Below, in pieces: positions 1-8,485 of a DNA stretch of 8,485 nucleotides. The notes under the pieces are model-generated. The model was not told the DNA's origin. It saw nothing but the letters and a program-made list of their open reading frames with translations, and searched no databases. The stretch is from an uncultured Eubacteriales bacterium. Its GTDB lineage: Bacteria > Bacillota_A > Clostridia > Lachnospirales > Lachnospiraceae. Where the stretch lies: contig ONVT01000325.1 of NCBI GenBank assembly GCA_900321365.1, positions 1 through 8,485 on the forward strand, in the 5' to 3' direction. Each line of letters starts with the position of its first letter. Position 1 is the stretch's first letter. A program made the translations under genes and the position numbers.

Positions 1-4
1 AAAG

Positions 5-76
5 AGCGCGAGACGGGATTCGAACCCGCGACCTTCGCCTTGGCAAGGCGACGCTCCACCCCTGAGCCACTCGCGC
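5..76 (-). tRNA. tRNA-Gly (anticodon GCC)
   Basis: The minus strand folds into a complete 72-nt cloverleaf. The 7-bp acceptor stem is GCGCGAG (70-76) with CTCGCGC (6-12). The D arm, GCTC/GAGC, carries a GG-containing loop. The anticodon stem is TCGCC/GGCGA around the loop TTGCCAA, which gives anticodon GCC (42-44) and reads glycine codons GGC/GGU. The T arm contains GGTTCGAATCC. The discriminator is T (position 5). CCA is not encoded, because the next transcribed bases are CTT, so it must be added by nucleotidyltransferase. The gene has its own promoter and is the last gene in transcription order inside the window; any terminator would lie beyond the left edge. Confidence 0.97.
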
Positions 77-114
77 TTATCTGTCCGCTTTGTTATCTCT
101 CACGAACAAAACGT

Positions 115-154
115 ATACTACAATACAAAACGGGCTTTGTCAACTGTTTTTTTT
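115..154 (-). promoter_or_regulatory. Sigma-A promoter of tRNA-Gly with A-tract upstream element
   Basis: Reading the minus strand, a perfect -35 TTGACA (138-143) is followed by a 17-bp spacer and the -10 TAGTAT (115-120). Eight consecutive A residues (147-154) sit just upstream of the -35, as in UP elements of stable-RNA promoters. Transcription would start near 108, giving a roughly 30-nt 5' leader to be trimmed by RNase P. The elements are seen directly; use as an UP element is inferred. Confidence 0.85.
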
Positions 155-179
155 GACCATGTGATGATTGGTTAAGGTG

Positions 180-1790
180 TCAGGCCCGCTCAAAACCAAG
201 GATCACCTCGGTGAATCCGGTTCGTTCGTTCAACAGGAATTCCTCTTTTACAGTGTATCCTTCCGTGTTTGCAGAAGCTTCCCTGAGGACGGAAGGAGCA
301 TCTGTAAGAACGGTCACAACGGCACTGTCTTTGAGAAGAGATGCTGATTTCTGAAGAAAATGCCCGGTCGATTCTTCCTTGCCTGAGAGCGTGTCAGGAA
401 GATGCGTGATGATCTCATCAAACGGATACTCGTGTGTAAAGTCAAAGAAATCCCTGTTCACATAATGGAACGGCGCATGCCTTGCTTTCTCAATGGCTGA
501 AGAATTCACACGGGCCTTTTCAACCGCCTCTCCGAACAGGTCAACGCCATACACGGGATCGGCCGGAACTGCAAGGCACCGTTCGATGAGAAGCGTTCCG
601 ACTCCGCAGAACGGATCAAGGATCTGTGCGCCTTCCTTCAGATACGGAGCAGCAAGCGCAACGGCAAGGGCCGCAACCGGCGCGGACGTACTCTGGGCGG
701 TTGTCTCTTTCCGGTAGGAAAACCGCTCATCCGGAAGGGTGAACAGCTTCAGCATGGGGATCAGGCTATGGTCTCCGCGCTCGATCAGACGCAGCTCGAC
801 CTCATAGTCGGATTCGCTGTTAAGAAGCTTCCCCTTCTCCATCACGTCAAGCCTTGACGCGATCCTGCGGATGTATTCCCCTTTCTTCTCATCCGGAAGA
901 GACGGAATCCTGAGCTCGATGCGGTAGCGGTAAGGCTGTCCTGAATTCTCGTGAAGATAATTGAGAAAATTCCCGATCTTCAGGTCTCTGAGTTTTGCCG
1001 CGATCATCTTCTCATCCCCGGTGATCGGTCTCGCGCCGGGAACCGGCAGAAGGCATTCCGTCCAGGTCCGGATCTTCAGAATCTCATTCAGGTCCCCGCC
1101 CTTCACATGTACGCCTCCGCGCATGGCATGTGCGCTCCCTTTCGTGATCCGGCCTGCCGTCACATCCGAATGAAGGACATTGGTGCGGAGAATCAGATCC
1201 GGGGCCGGATTCATCTTTATAAAATGATGCCGTCCCTGTTTCTCATAACGCATGATCATCCTGCGCAGCATGGAAAGCTCTGCAAGCAGGTGAGGGTCAT
1301 TATCCCAGAGGGAACTTTCCGTGGCCACGTCTGATGAAGATCCCTCCACATCCAGAGAGGCGCAAGGTGTGCCCTCCGGCGAAGAATCATCCGGTAAGAG
1401 GGCGGATGATTCACTGTTTTCCAGAATCCCGGACAACTCCTGAACGCGCTCTTCAAGGCGAGGCAGATACTCCCTGTAGTCCATGCCGCTGATCGCCTTC
1501 AGGTAATCCATGCGCACGAACAATGTCTCTTCCTTCTCCCAGGCCTCAAAGAGAACCGGCAACAACTCTTCATCCTGTGTCATGCCAAGGATGAGCGCAG
1601 CATTTTTACGTATCTTCGGATCCTCGCTGGTAAGAAGAAGGTTCGTCAGACGGGAGAAATCCCCTTCCATCTGAACCAGAAACCGCCTGCGCAGCGATTC
1701 GTCCGCTATACTCTGCCGGATCTCAATCAGATTCTGCCTCACATCCCTGCCTTTCGCAATCTGATCCAGCATCTGCTCCAGTCTAGCCAT
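180..1790 (-). CDS. HEAT-repeat / UPF0020 (TRM11/RlmL-like) SAM-dependent methyltransferase
   Basis: This 536-aa protein is probably an RNA methyltransferase. The C-terminal third is a Rossmann-fold class I methyltransferase with a clear SAM-binding motif I, LDPFCGVGT (391-399), and an acidic motif II at YGVDLF (414-419). Upstream, residues about 285-360 (including YEVELRL and LPDERFSYRK) resemble the THUMP-associated region of TrmN/RlmL-type enzymes. Residues about 43-110 look like HEAT-type helical repeats (KIRKNAALILGM). A Ser/Asp-rich linker at 121-163 joins the parts. The expected catalytic (N/D)PPY motif IV is replaced by ITHLP (461-465), so activity or target is uncertain. The ATG lies 3 nt after the amidase stop with only a weak SD, which points to translational coupling. 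No terminator hairpin is seen after the stop. The fold class is well supported; the substrate is not. Confidence 0.85.
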   Translation of the reverse strand: MARLEQMLDQIAKGRDVRQNLIEIRQSIADESLRRRFLVQMEGDFSRLTNLLLTSEDPKIRKNAALILGMTQDEELLPVLFEAWEKEETLFVRMDYLKAISGMDYREYLPRLEERVQELSGILENSESSALLPDDSSPEGTPCASLDVEGSSSDVATESSLWDNDPHLLAELSMLRRMIMRYEKQGRHHFIKMNPAPDLILRTNVLHSDVTAGRITKGSAHAMRGGVHVKGGDLNEILKIRTWTECLLPVPGARPITGDEKMIAAKLRDLKIGNFLNYLHENSGQPYRYRIELRIPSLPDEKKGEYIRRIASRLDVMEKGKLLNSESDYEVELRLIERGDHSLIPMLKLFTLPDERFSYRKETTAQSTSAPVAALAVALAAPYLKEGAQILDPFCGVGTLLIERCLAVPADPVYGVDLFGEAVEKARVNSSAIEKARHAPFHYVNRDFFDFTHEYPFDEIITHLPDTLSGKEESTGHFLQKSASLLKDSAVVTVLTDAPSVLREASANTEGYTVKEEFLLNERTGFTEVILGFERA

Positions 1791-1793
1791 CTT

Positions 1794-2744
1794 CTAATGA
1801 TCCCCATATGCTTCCGCGCGCTTCTTCAGGTCTTCCCAAAGATCCTGATTGGATGTCTCAAGTTCAATTTCCGTCTCCGCCTCCAGGCTGTCCAGATACT
1901 CGCGGAGGACATCCTGCTCCGTCTCGTCTGATGTATCCGCGTGCAGCAGTTCATCAATCATATTCCGCTGCTCTGTGCGGCACTCTTCCCGATAGGTCAT
2001 GACATCATCCTTGAAGCGCTCCCACTCATCCGGATGATCCACGTACCATTTCGGGCAGTCCTTTCCGGTAACATCGTAATGTCTGATGATGTCGTCGCGT
2101 TCCAGGTCATACTTCTCCGTCAGGTAGGCGACCAGGTGCACATCTGACCAGTAGGTCGCGTCCGTAAACCTTCCGCTGGAGTCATGATGGCAGTTTTCGA
2201 TGGAAATGGAATAATAATTCGCCCGGTTAGAAGCCCATGCAACCTCGCCGTCCGGCACGCACTGGATGATCTCACCGTCCATACCGACCACATAGTTCGC
2301 GCTCATATAAGTGTCCTGAAGGTTCTTCAGGCTCTCAAAATAATCCCGGTTCTCCTGCGCTGTCGTCTCCGGATTGCCCAGATAGTGAACCACGATCTTG
2401 TCGATCGATTTCACCTTGATTCCGGGCCTCGACCAGTCGTTGGGGGTCAGCAGCTGCACATCAATGTTCGGCCTGGGAACCGCCAGCCCGAAGGTGACAA
2501 CACGGTTCGGCTCGGTCTCATATTCAAACCTGACCTTCTTTGTGATCAGCTCCTCGATCTCCGGATCCTCCCTGGGCATGAACAGCACGATTGCGCCGAG
2601 AATCAGGCACACCGCCTCTATGACGATCACCCAGAAGATGATTCTGCCCGTACGGCGTTTCCTCTTCTGCTGAAGGTACTGTTCATAAGGGGTCAGTTTT
2701 CTCCTGGCCGGCAGACGGTTTTCATTTTCCTCTTTCTTATTCAT
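1794..2744 (-). CDS. Membrane-anchored N-acetylmuramoyl-L-alanine amidase (Amidase_2/PGRP fold)
   Basis: This 316-aa protein is predicted to cut the amide bond between N-acetylmuramic acid and L-alanine in peptidoglycan outside the membrane. A charged, basic cytoplasmic N-terminus (1-34) precedes a single membrane helix (about 35-56) with no cleavage site, so it should be a type II anchored enzyme. The catalytic domain spans about 112-250. Candidate zinc ligands, matched to the T7-lysozyme family, are His120 (IVVHY), His222 (IIRHYDVTGKDCP) and Cys230, with Lys228 and Tyr151 (SANYVV) in the expected supporting positions. An acidic helical tail of about 60 residues (256-316) extends past the domain and has no assigned role. 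An in-frame TAG lies immediately before the ATG, so no longer start is possible. No Shine-Dalgarno is visible. The gene has its own promoter and is followed by the methyltransferase 3 nt downstream. Confidence 0.9.
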   Translation of the reverse strand: MNKKEENENRLPARRKLTPYEQYLQQKRKRRTGRIIFWVIVIEAVCLILGAIVLFMPREDPEIEELITKKVRFEYETEPNRVVTFGLAVPRPNIDVQLLTPNDWSRPGIKVKSIDKIVVHYLGNPETTAQENRDYFESLKNLQDTYMSANYVVGMDGEIIQCVPDGEVAWASNRANYYSISIENCHHDSSGRFTDATYWSDVHLVAYLTEKYDLERDDIIRHYDVTGKDCPKWYVDHPDEWERFKDDVMTYREECRTEQRNMIDELLHADTSDETEQDVLREYLDSLEAETEIELETSNQDLWEDLKKRAEAYGDH

Positions 2745-2767
2745 CTATAAAACGCGGTTTTGCCGCC

Positions 2768-2796
2768 CTTATATCTGCCTTACAGATGTCAGTCAA
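2768..2796 (-). promoter_or_regulatory. Sigma-A promoter of the amidase-methyltransferase pair
   Basis: On the minus strand, -35 TTGACT (2791-2796) and -10 TATAAG (2768-2773) are separated by exactly 17 bp; each box matches the consensus at 5 of 6 positions. Initiation about 7 nt past the -10 would fall near 2761, leaving a leader of only about 17 nt before the ATG at 2744. The promoter lies wholly in the 73-bp gap after guaB. Confidence 0.8.
2771..2789. promoter_or_regulatory. Operator-like dyad in the amidase promoter spacer
   Basis: ATATCTG and CAGATGT flank the 5-base centre CCTTA. The arms pair at 6 of 7 positions, and the inner 5 bp (ATCTG/CAGAT) are perfect. The dyad fills the spacer between -35 and -10 and clips the -10, which is where a repressor would block RNA polymerase. 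It is not followed by a T-run on the minus strand, so it is a poor guaB terminator. No known regulator is assigned; chance is possible for a repeat this short. Confidence 0.4.
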
Positions 2797-2817
2797 TAAG
2801 GCCACTCATGTACTCTG

Positions 2818-4341
<1,524 letters not shown>

Positions 4342-4377
4342 TCTCCTGTATCCCTCACCTGTTTTCTGATTCTGCAC

Positions 4378-4406
4378 ATGATACCATACCTGCCCCTGTT
4401 ATGCAA
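4378..4406 (-). promoter_or_regulatory. Extended -10 promoter of guaB
   Basis: The minus strand carries TTGCAT (4401-4406), a 17-bp spacer and -10 TATCAT (4378-4383). The -10 is preceded by TGG, which makes the extended -10 form TGnTATCAT. The -35 is weak, with only TTG matching, which fits an extended -10 promoter. Predicted initiation near 4371 gives a leader of about 90 nt. The same two hexamers occur in the groESL promoter. Confidence 0.65.
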
Positions 4407-4419
4407 TCCGGGCAGTCCA

Positions 4420-4452
4420 CGCGGCGAGTGTCACACCCCCGCCACCCCCGCG
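4420..4452 (-). other. G-rich stem-loop downstream of the DUF6106-like gene
   Basis: On the minus strand, a G-rich run (GGGGGTGGCGGGGG) leads into a hairpin: GGGTG (4434-4438) pairs with CACTC (4426-4430) around TGA, extended by GGC/GCC after a two-base bulge. Alternative outer pairing CGCG (4420-4423) with CGCG (4449-4452) is possible. No T-run follows, so it is not a standard intrinsic terminator. It could stabilise or end the upstream message, or form a weak two-tier G-quadruplex. Confidence 0.4.
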
Positions 4453-4475
4453 GCTGAGGGACCTGCAACATTTAT

Positions 4476-4979
4476 TCAGTCAAAGAAGACCTTCCTGGGG
4501 GCGTATCTGCGCATGTCCTGGGCGATTTCGTCCGTCAGCTCCAGACGGATGATGTCGGAGGTTTTCTCTCCTCCATACACAAGCGTCCAGGTCTTCACAG
4601 ACGGATCCGCGCTGGTATAATCCTTCACCTTGCCGTTCTTAAGGTACGGAGAGAGATGATCACTCCCTGTCGGGGCCATGATCTCCAGATTGTCCTTGGA
4701 AAATGTGCCGACCTTCTTCCTCTTTCTCTTTGCCATGATCTTGTCGATATCGATGTCGCCGCCGACATAGAGATATTCATACTCCAGGTCAATGTTCGGC
4801 AGGATGAGGTAATAGGACAGAAGCCCCATGATCATGCCCAGCACCAGAAAGATGGGATTAAACAGGAGTATTCCCGCGATAATCAAAAAGGAGGTCACAC
4901 CGATGGCCAGGGCCTTGAGAATCGTATCTGTCGGGGTCTTTCCTTTCTTTACCAGAATTTCCTCATATCCTTCATTCAT
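4476..4979 (-). CDS. Small two-helix membrane protein, DUF6106-like, function unknown
   Basis: This 167-aa protein has no known function. The cytoplasmic N-terminus (about 1-18) is followed by two adjacent hydrophobic helices (about 20-40 and 43-60; LAIGVTSFLIIAGILLF, then an FLVLGMIMGLL stretch), forming a hairpin. A hydrophilic domain of about 105 residues follows. Its conserved-looking core is LEYEYLY ... DIDKIMAKRKRKKVGTF (70-94), ending in VFFD. This layout and motif resemble DUF6106 proteins of Lachnospiraceae; the match is from memory and not checked. The basic KRKRKK patch (84-89) after two helices suggests that both ends face the cytoplasm. The start is supported by a strong AGGAGG site at 4988-4993, 8 nt before the ATG. 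It lies 107 nt after the 270-aa gene with no promoter seen between them, so co-transcription is likely. Confidence 0.8.
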   Translation of the reverse strand: MNEGYEEILVKKGKTPTDTILKALAIGVTSFLIIAGILLFNPIFLVLGMIMGLLSYYLILPNIDLEYEYLYVGGDIDIDKIMAKRKRKKVGTFSKDNLEIMAPTGSDHLSPYLKNGKVKDYTSADPSVKTWTLVYGGEKTSDIIRLELTDEIAQDMRRYAPRKVFFD

Positions 4980-5011
4980 CTTAATCTCCTCCTGTCTTCC
5001 ATTCTTGCGTT

Positions 5012-5034
5012 CAGGAACGCCCCCGGCATTCCTG
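5012..5034 (-). other. Strong intergenic stem-loop between two membrane protein genes
   Basis: CAGGAATGCC and GGCGTTCCTG form a 10-bp stem (one G-U pair) with a GGG loop on the minus strand. It lies 32 bases before the ATG of the 167-aa gene and about 19 bases before its SD. A perfect 10-base palindrome CCCTGCAGGG (5051-5060) is close by. No T-run follows, so a processing or mRNA-stability hairpin is more plausible than an intrinsic terminator. Confidence 0.5.
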
Positions 5035-5086
5035 CTGTGCCGCGCCCAAACCCTGCAGGGACGCTGACGCCTGGAAACTGCTACGG

Positions 5087-5899
5087 TTAACCAGTGTATT
5101 CTTTCGCTTCACTCTCCGAAACCGGATTCTCCTCCGCCAGCAGGAATCGCATAAACTGCACTGCCTCTTCTGTGCGCGATGAGTTCCCTATGATGGAAAA
5201 CCACACCGGCTCATCCCCGTAGATGGAATAGTTTCCGATTACGCCGGCCGGATCAACCCGTACGGCGTAGATCTGCATGTTCTCCCGGGGCTGTGTATCC
5301 ACAAAGGATGTTTCCGTCATCTGATCTGTCCCGAATGCATGACCATAGAACAGACATCCGTTCCCGGAAAGATTCCCGATCTCCTCCTGTGTCAGGAGTT
5401 CATCGAGCGCCAGGAGCATCCCGTCCTCCTGCTCGAACTTTGTCACATCAAAGGGGGCCAGAAACACGTCCAGTGTGCCGGCGCCGGTATATGCGGCAAT
5501 TTTGAGCGAAGTCGCCACATCCTGCTGGGAAGTCCCGTCTGCATCCGGATCCACGTCGACAGAAGAATCAAAAACGATTTCCTGCATCTTTTCGATTCCG
5601 CCCCTCGCCCGGATGTAGTCCTCCTGCAGATGAGCGGTATCCGGATCCAGCTCATCCGTATTGAGAAAGCAGGCATAAAGCAGAGTCCGGGTTCTCGCGC
5701 CATGAATCATAGTAGCAGCAATATAAATCGCGAGTGCCACCGCCGCCGCTATCACAAGGACGATCTTGTAATAATCCCAGAAATAGCGGATCCGGGGACC
5801 AAAGCCGAGGCTTTTGATCTTCTCCCATTCTTCCTTCCGCTGCCGGATCCTGTCCTGCTTCCACAGTTCCTTCTGATATTTCTTCTCTTCTTCTGTCAT
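5087..5899 (-). CDS. Single-pass membrane protein with a large extracellular domain, function unknown
   Basis: I do not recognise this 270-aa protein. A highly charged cytoplasmic segment (1-38, likely helical, rich in E, K and R) leads to the juxtamembrane motif RYFWDYYK (38-45) and one membrane helix (about 46-65). No cleavage site or lipobox is seen, so the rest (66-270) should sit outside, anchored. The outer part contains TLDVFLAPFDVTKFEQEDGM (142-161) followed by a LLALDELL helix, and ends with a helix around AVQFMRFLLAEENP. This faintly resembles the hinge region of extracellular solute-binding proteins, where a bait-like DVF...G.L..LDELL pattern is common; this is inference only. The start is supported by GAGGAG (5910-5915) 10 nt upstream. 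It is the first gene after a promoter and structured leader, and probably forms a transcription unit with the 167-aa membrane protein, suggesting a shared envelope role. Confidence 0.8.
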   Translation of the reverse strand: MTEEEKKYQKELWKQDRIRQRKEEWEKIKSLGFGPRIRYFWDYYKIVLVIAAAVALAIYIAATMIHGARTRTLLYACFLNTDELDPDTAHLQEDYIRARGGIEKMQEIVFDSSVDVDPDADGTSQQDVATSLKIAAYTGAGTLDVFLAPFDVTKFEQEDGMLLALDELLTQEEIGNLSGNGCLFYGHAFGTDQMTETSFVDTQPRENMQIYAVRVDPAGVIGNYSIYGDEPVWFSIIGNSSRTEEAVQFMRFLLAEENPVSESEAKEYTG

Positions 5900-5944
5900 C
5901 TCCGGTCAGCTCCTCAGCCCGGCATTACTCATCTGCTGCCCGCA

Positions 5945-5980
5945 GGCTCCGGTTATCCTGTCCGGCAGCCTTTCGGCTGC
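5945..5980 (-). promoter_or_regulatory. Structured leader with mutually exclusive hairpins
   Basis: On the minus strand, hairpin A is GCAGCC-GAAA-GGCTGC (5965-5980), a perfect 6-bp stem with a GNRA tetraloop. Hairpin B pairs GGCT-CCGG (5962-5970, one bulged G) with CCGGAGCC (5945-5952) around a 9-nt loop. Both use the GGCT at 5967-5970, so they cannot form together. A further GGCAGC just downstream could also pair with GCTGCC. No T-run or SD is directly masked. It matches no riboswitch class I recognise. Confidence 0.4.
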
Positions 5981-6003
5981 AATACGCCGCGGTCAATAAT
6001 TGC

Positions 6004-6012
6004 ATTATAACA
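6004..6012 (-). promoter_or_regulatory. Extended -10 promoter of the 270-aa membrane protein gene
   Basis: The minus strand reads TGTTATAAT, a perfect -10 with the extended TGn motif. No good -35 lies 16-18 bp upstream, because that space is taken up by the groEL terminator hairpin. The predicted start near 5997 gives a leader of about 98 nt. The promoter overlaps the U-rich tail of the terminator. Confidence 0.6.
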
Positions 6013-6041
6013 AAGCGGTCTGGTTTCCACCAGACCGCTTT
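6012..6041 (-). terminator. Intrinsic terminator of groES-groEL
   Basis: AAAGCGGTCTGGT and ACCAGACCGCTTT form a perfect 13-bp stem with a 4-nt loop (GGAA on the minus strand). In the minus direction the stem ends in CTTT and is followed by GTTATAAT, a short T-rich tail. It lies about 97 nt after the groEL stop. The plus-strand side lacks a T-run beyond the stem, so it most likely acts on the groESL transcript. Confidence 0.82.
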
Positions 6042-6108
6042 CTGAATTCCTGTTTGCTCTGACTCACAGCCTGTTCTTTTCCAGACCGAAAGCAGTAACC
6101 TCACAGCC
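6030..6108 (-). repeat. Short direct repeats in the groEL 3' untranslated region
   Basis: On the minus strand, GGCTGTGAG occurs twice (6100-6108 and 6063-6071). CGGTCTGG also occurs twice, once at 6081-6088 and once as the proximal terminator arm near 6016-6023. The extra CGGTCTGG could pair with the distal arm CCAGACCG (6030-6037) in place of the normal arm. These are short repeats and may be vestiges of a small duplication. Confidence 0.35.
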
Positions 6109-6138
6109 CGTCTTCCGGAGCAGGAAAGTCACCTGTCA

Positions 6139-8060
<1,922 letters not shown>

Positions 8061-8099
8061 AGTACTTGCCTCCATTTCCTGTATATTCAAGTCTTTTTA

Positions 8100-8126
8100 T
8101 TAGCACTCTTGAAATATGAGTGCTAA
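8100..8126. promoter_or_regulatory. CIRCE operator (HrcA binding site)
   Basis: TTAGCACTC (8100-8108) and GAGTGCTAA (8118-8126) are perfect inverted repeats with a 9-bp spacer, matching the CIRCE consensus. It sits just downstream of the predicted start point, between the promoter and the groES SD. By established knowledge HrcA binds it to repress groESL, and repression lifts when GroEL is titrated by unfolded protein during heat shock. hrcA itself is not in the window. Confidence 0.98.
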
Positions 8127-8138
8127 ATTACGATACTC

Positions 8139-8166
8139 ATGATAACAGAAAAAAAGAATTATGCAA
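8139..8166 (-). promoter_or_regulatory. Sigma-A promoter of groES-groEL
   Basis: The minus strand shows -35 TTGCAT (8161-8166), a 16-bp T-rich spacer and -10 TATCAT (8139-8144), preceded by TGT (extended -10). The predicted start near 8132 places the CIRCE at about +6 to +33, the usual arrangement for HrcA repression. No sigma-H or other alternative heat-shock promoter is evident. Confidence 0.75.
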
Positions 8167-8293
8167 GCCCTGCGGAAATGCACAATCCTTTCTTCTGTCG
8201 TGATATTCTCTTTATATCTCTGTTTTTCTCGTTTTTTCTCGATTTATGAAACTTTTGTGTCCGGTTCCCGGCTCTGAAAACAGCCTGAAAGCG

Positions 8294-8485
8294 TCAGTCC
8301 TCCCGCTGCCTGCGGAACTCATCCAGTTGTGTGTAGACCGCGTCATTCACCACTTTGATGTAAGTCCCCTTCATGCCGGAACTCCTGCACTGGATCACGC
8401 CCGCGCTTTCAAACTTCCTGAGTGCGTTGACAATCACCGACCTGGTGATGCCGACCCGGTCTGCGATTCTGCTCGCCACCAGCAG
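8294..8485 (-). CDS. codY: GTP-sensing global transcriptional repressor CodY, C-terminal part
   Basis: Only the last 63 codons are in the window, and the reading frame continues open past the right edge. The segment is the winged helix-turn-helix DNA-binding domain. [20 protein letters not shown] is almost identical to the HTH of Bacillus CodY, followed by RKFESAGVI and the wing [12 protein letters not shown]. CodY responds to GTP and branched-chain amino acids and represses nutrient-stress genes. The ligand-binding GAF domain lies outside. The short basic-acidic tail (RRQRED) is ordinary. A GTG inside the frame at 8477-8479 is not a real start, because the conserved LLVAS precedes it. No clear intrinsic terminator follows, only weak hairpins (GGCT/AGCC, CCGG/CCGG), so read-through towards groES is possible. 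Confidence 0.95.
   Translation of the reverse strand: MLVASRIADRVGITRSVIVNALRKFESAGVIQCRSSGMKGTYIKVVNDAVYTQLDEFRRQRED

Noticed and set aside
144..179. Intrinsic terminator for the methyltransferase gene
   Set aside because: Only a 4-bp ACCA/TGGT pairing is present, and the minus strand continues with an A-run rather than a T-run; the A-run is better explained as an upstream element of the tRNA promoter.
4355..4371. CodY box (AATTTTCAGAAAATT-like) near the guaB start point, from TCAGAAAA
   Set aside because: Only about 9 of 15 positions fit and one half-site is absent; the TTTTCAGA after codY is equally poor.
5339..6010. Plus-strand open frame of 223 codons
   Set aside because: It lies opposite the 270-aa gene and its leader, runs through the hairpins and promoter region, has low-complexity Pro/Arg/Leu-rich composition, and no family motif is seen.
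6099..6138. Small minus-strand ORF of 12 codons overlapping the groEL stop (ATGA)
   Set aside because: It is too short, has no SD of its own and no reason to be translated.
8061..8090. Ten extra N-terminal residues for GroES
   Set aside because: They would include the ribosome site GGAGG as coding sequence and are not found in the family, whose N-terminus begins MKLVPLGDKV.
8200..8293. Intrinsic terminator for codY
   Set aside because: Hairpins GGCT/AGCC and CCGG/CCGG are only 4 bp each and are followed by A-rich sequence on the minus strand, with no T-run.

Overview
The window reads as a stretch of chromosome from a low-to-mid-GC Firmicute, most likely a Clostridia member close to Lachnospiraceae. 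This is inferred from the CodY C-terminus, a perfect CIRCE operator in front of groES-groEL, sigma-A type promoters, strong Shine-Dalgarno sites and two membrane proteins of a Lachnospiraceae-like kind. I could not test the taxonomy with a search. All identified genes lie on the minus strand, so the text follows transcription from high to low coordinates.

From the right edge: the last 63 codons of codY (the DNA-binding end) run off the window. A 233-base gap follows, holding an extended -10 promoter and a perfect CIRCE. Then come groES and groEL, ended by a 13-bp hairpin terminator at 6012-6041. A TGnTATAAT promoter sits on the tail of that terminator and opens a structured leader before a 270-aa single-pass membrane protein of unknown function. 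A 167-aa two-helix membrane protein (DUF6106-like) follows, separated by a short gap with a strong hairpin. Next is guaB (IMP dehydrogenase) with its own promoter and a 90-nt leader. Then comes a membrane-anchored Amidase_2 protein with a good promoter but no Shine-Dalgarno site. A HEAT-repeat/UPF0020-type methyltransferase starts 3 nt after the amidase stop. A tRNA-Gly(GCC) with its own consensus promoter lies at the left edge.

Functionally this is mostly housekeeping: protein folding under HrcA/CIRCE control, GTP synthesis (guaB) near the GTP-sensing regulator CodY, cell-wall hydrolysis, RNA modification and translation. I found no mobile element, CRISPR array, phage gene or defence/toxin system. 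The points most worth a second look are: the methyltransferase with an atypical motif IV and a HEAT domain; the amidase promoter with an operator-like dyad and a very short leader lacking an SD; and the terminator/promoter overlap followed by mutually exclusive hairpins downstream of groEL.
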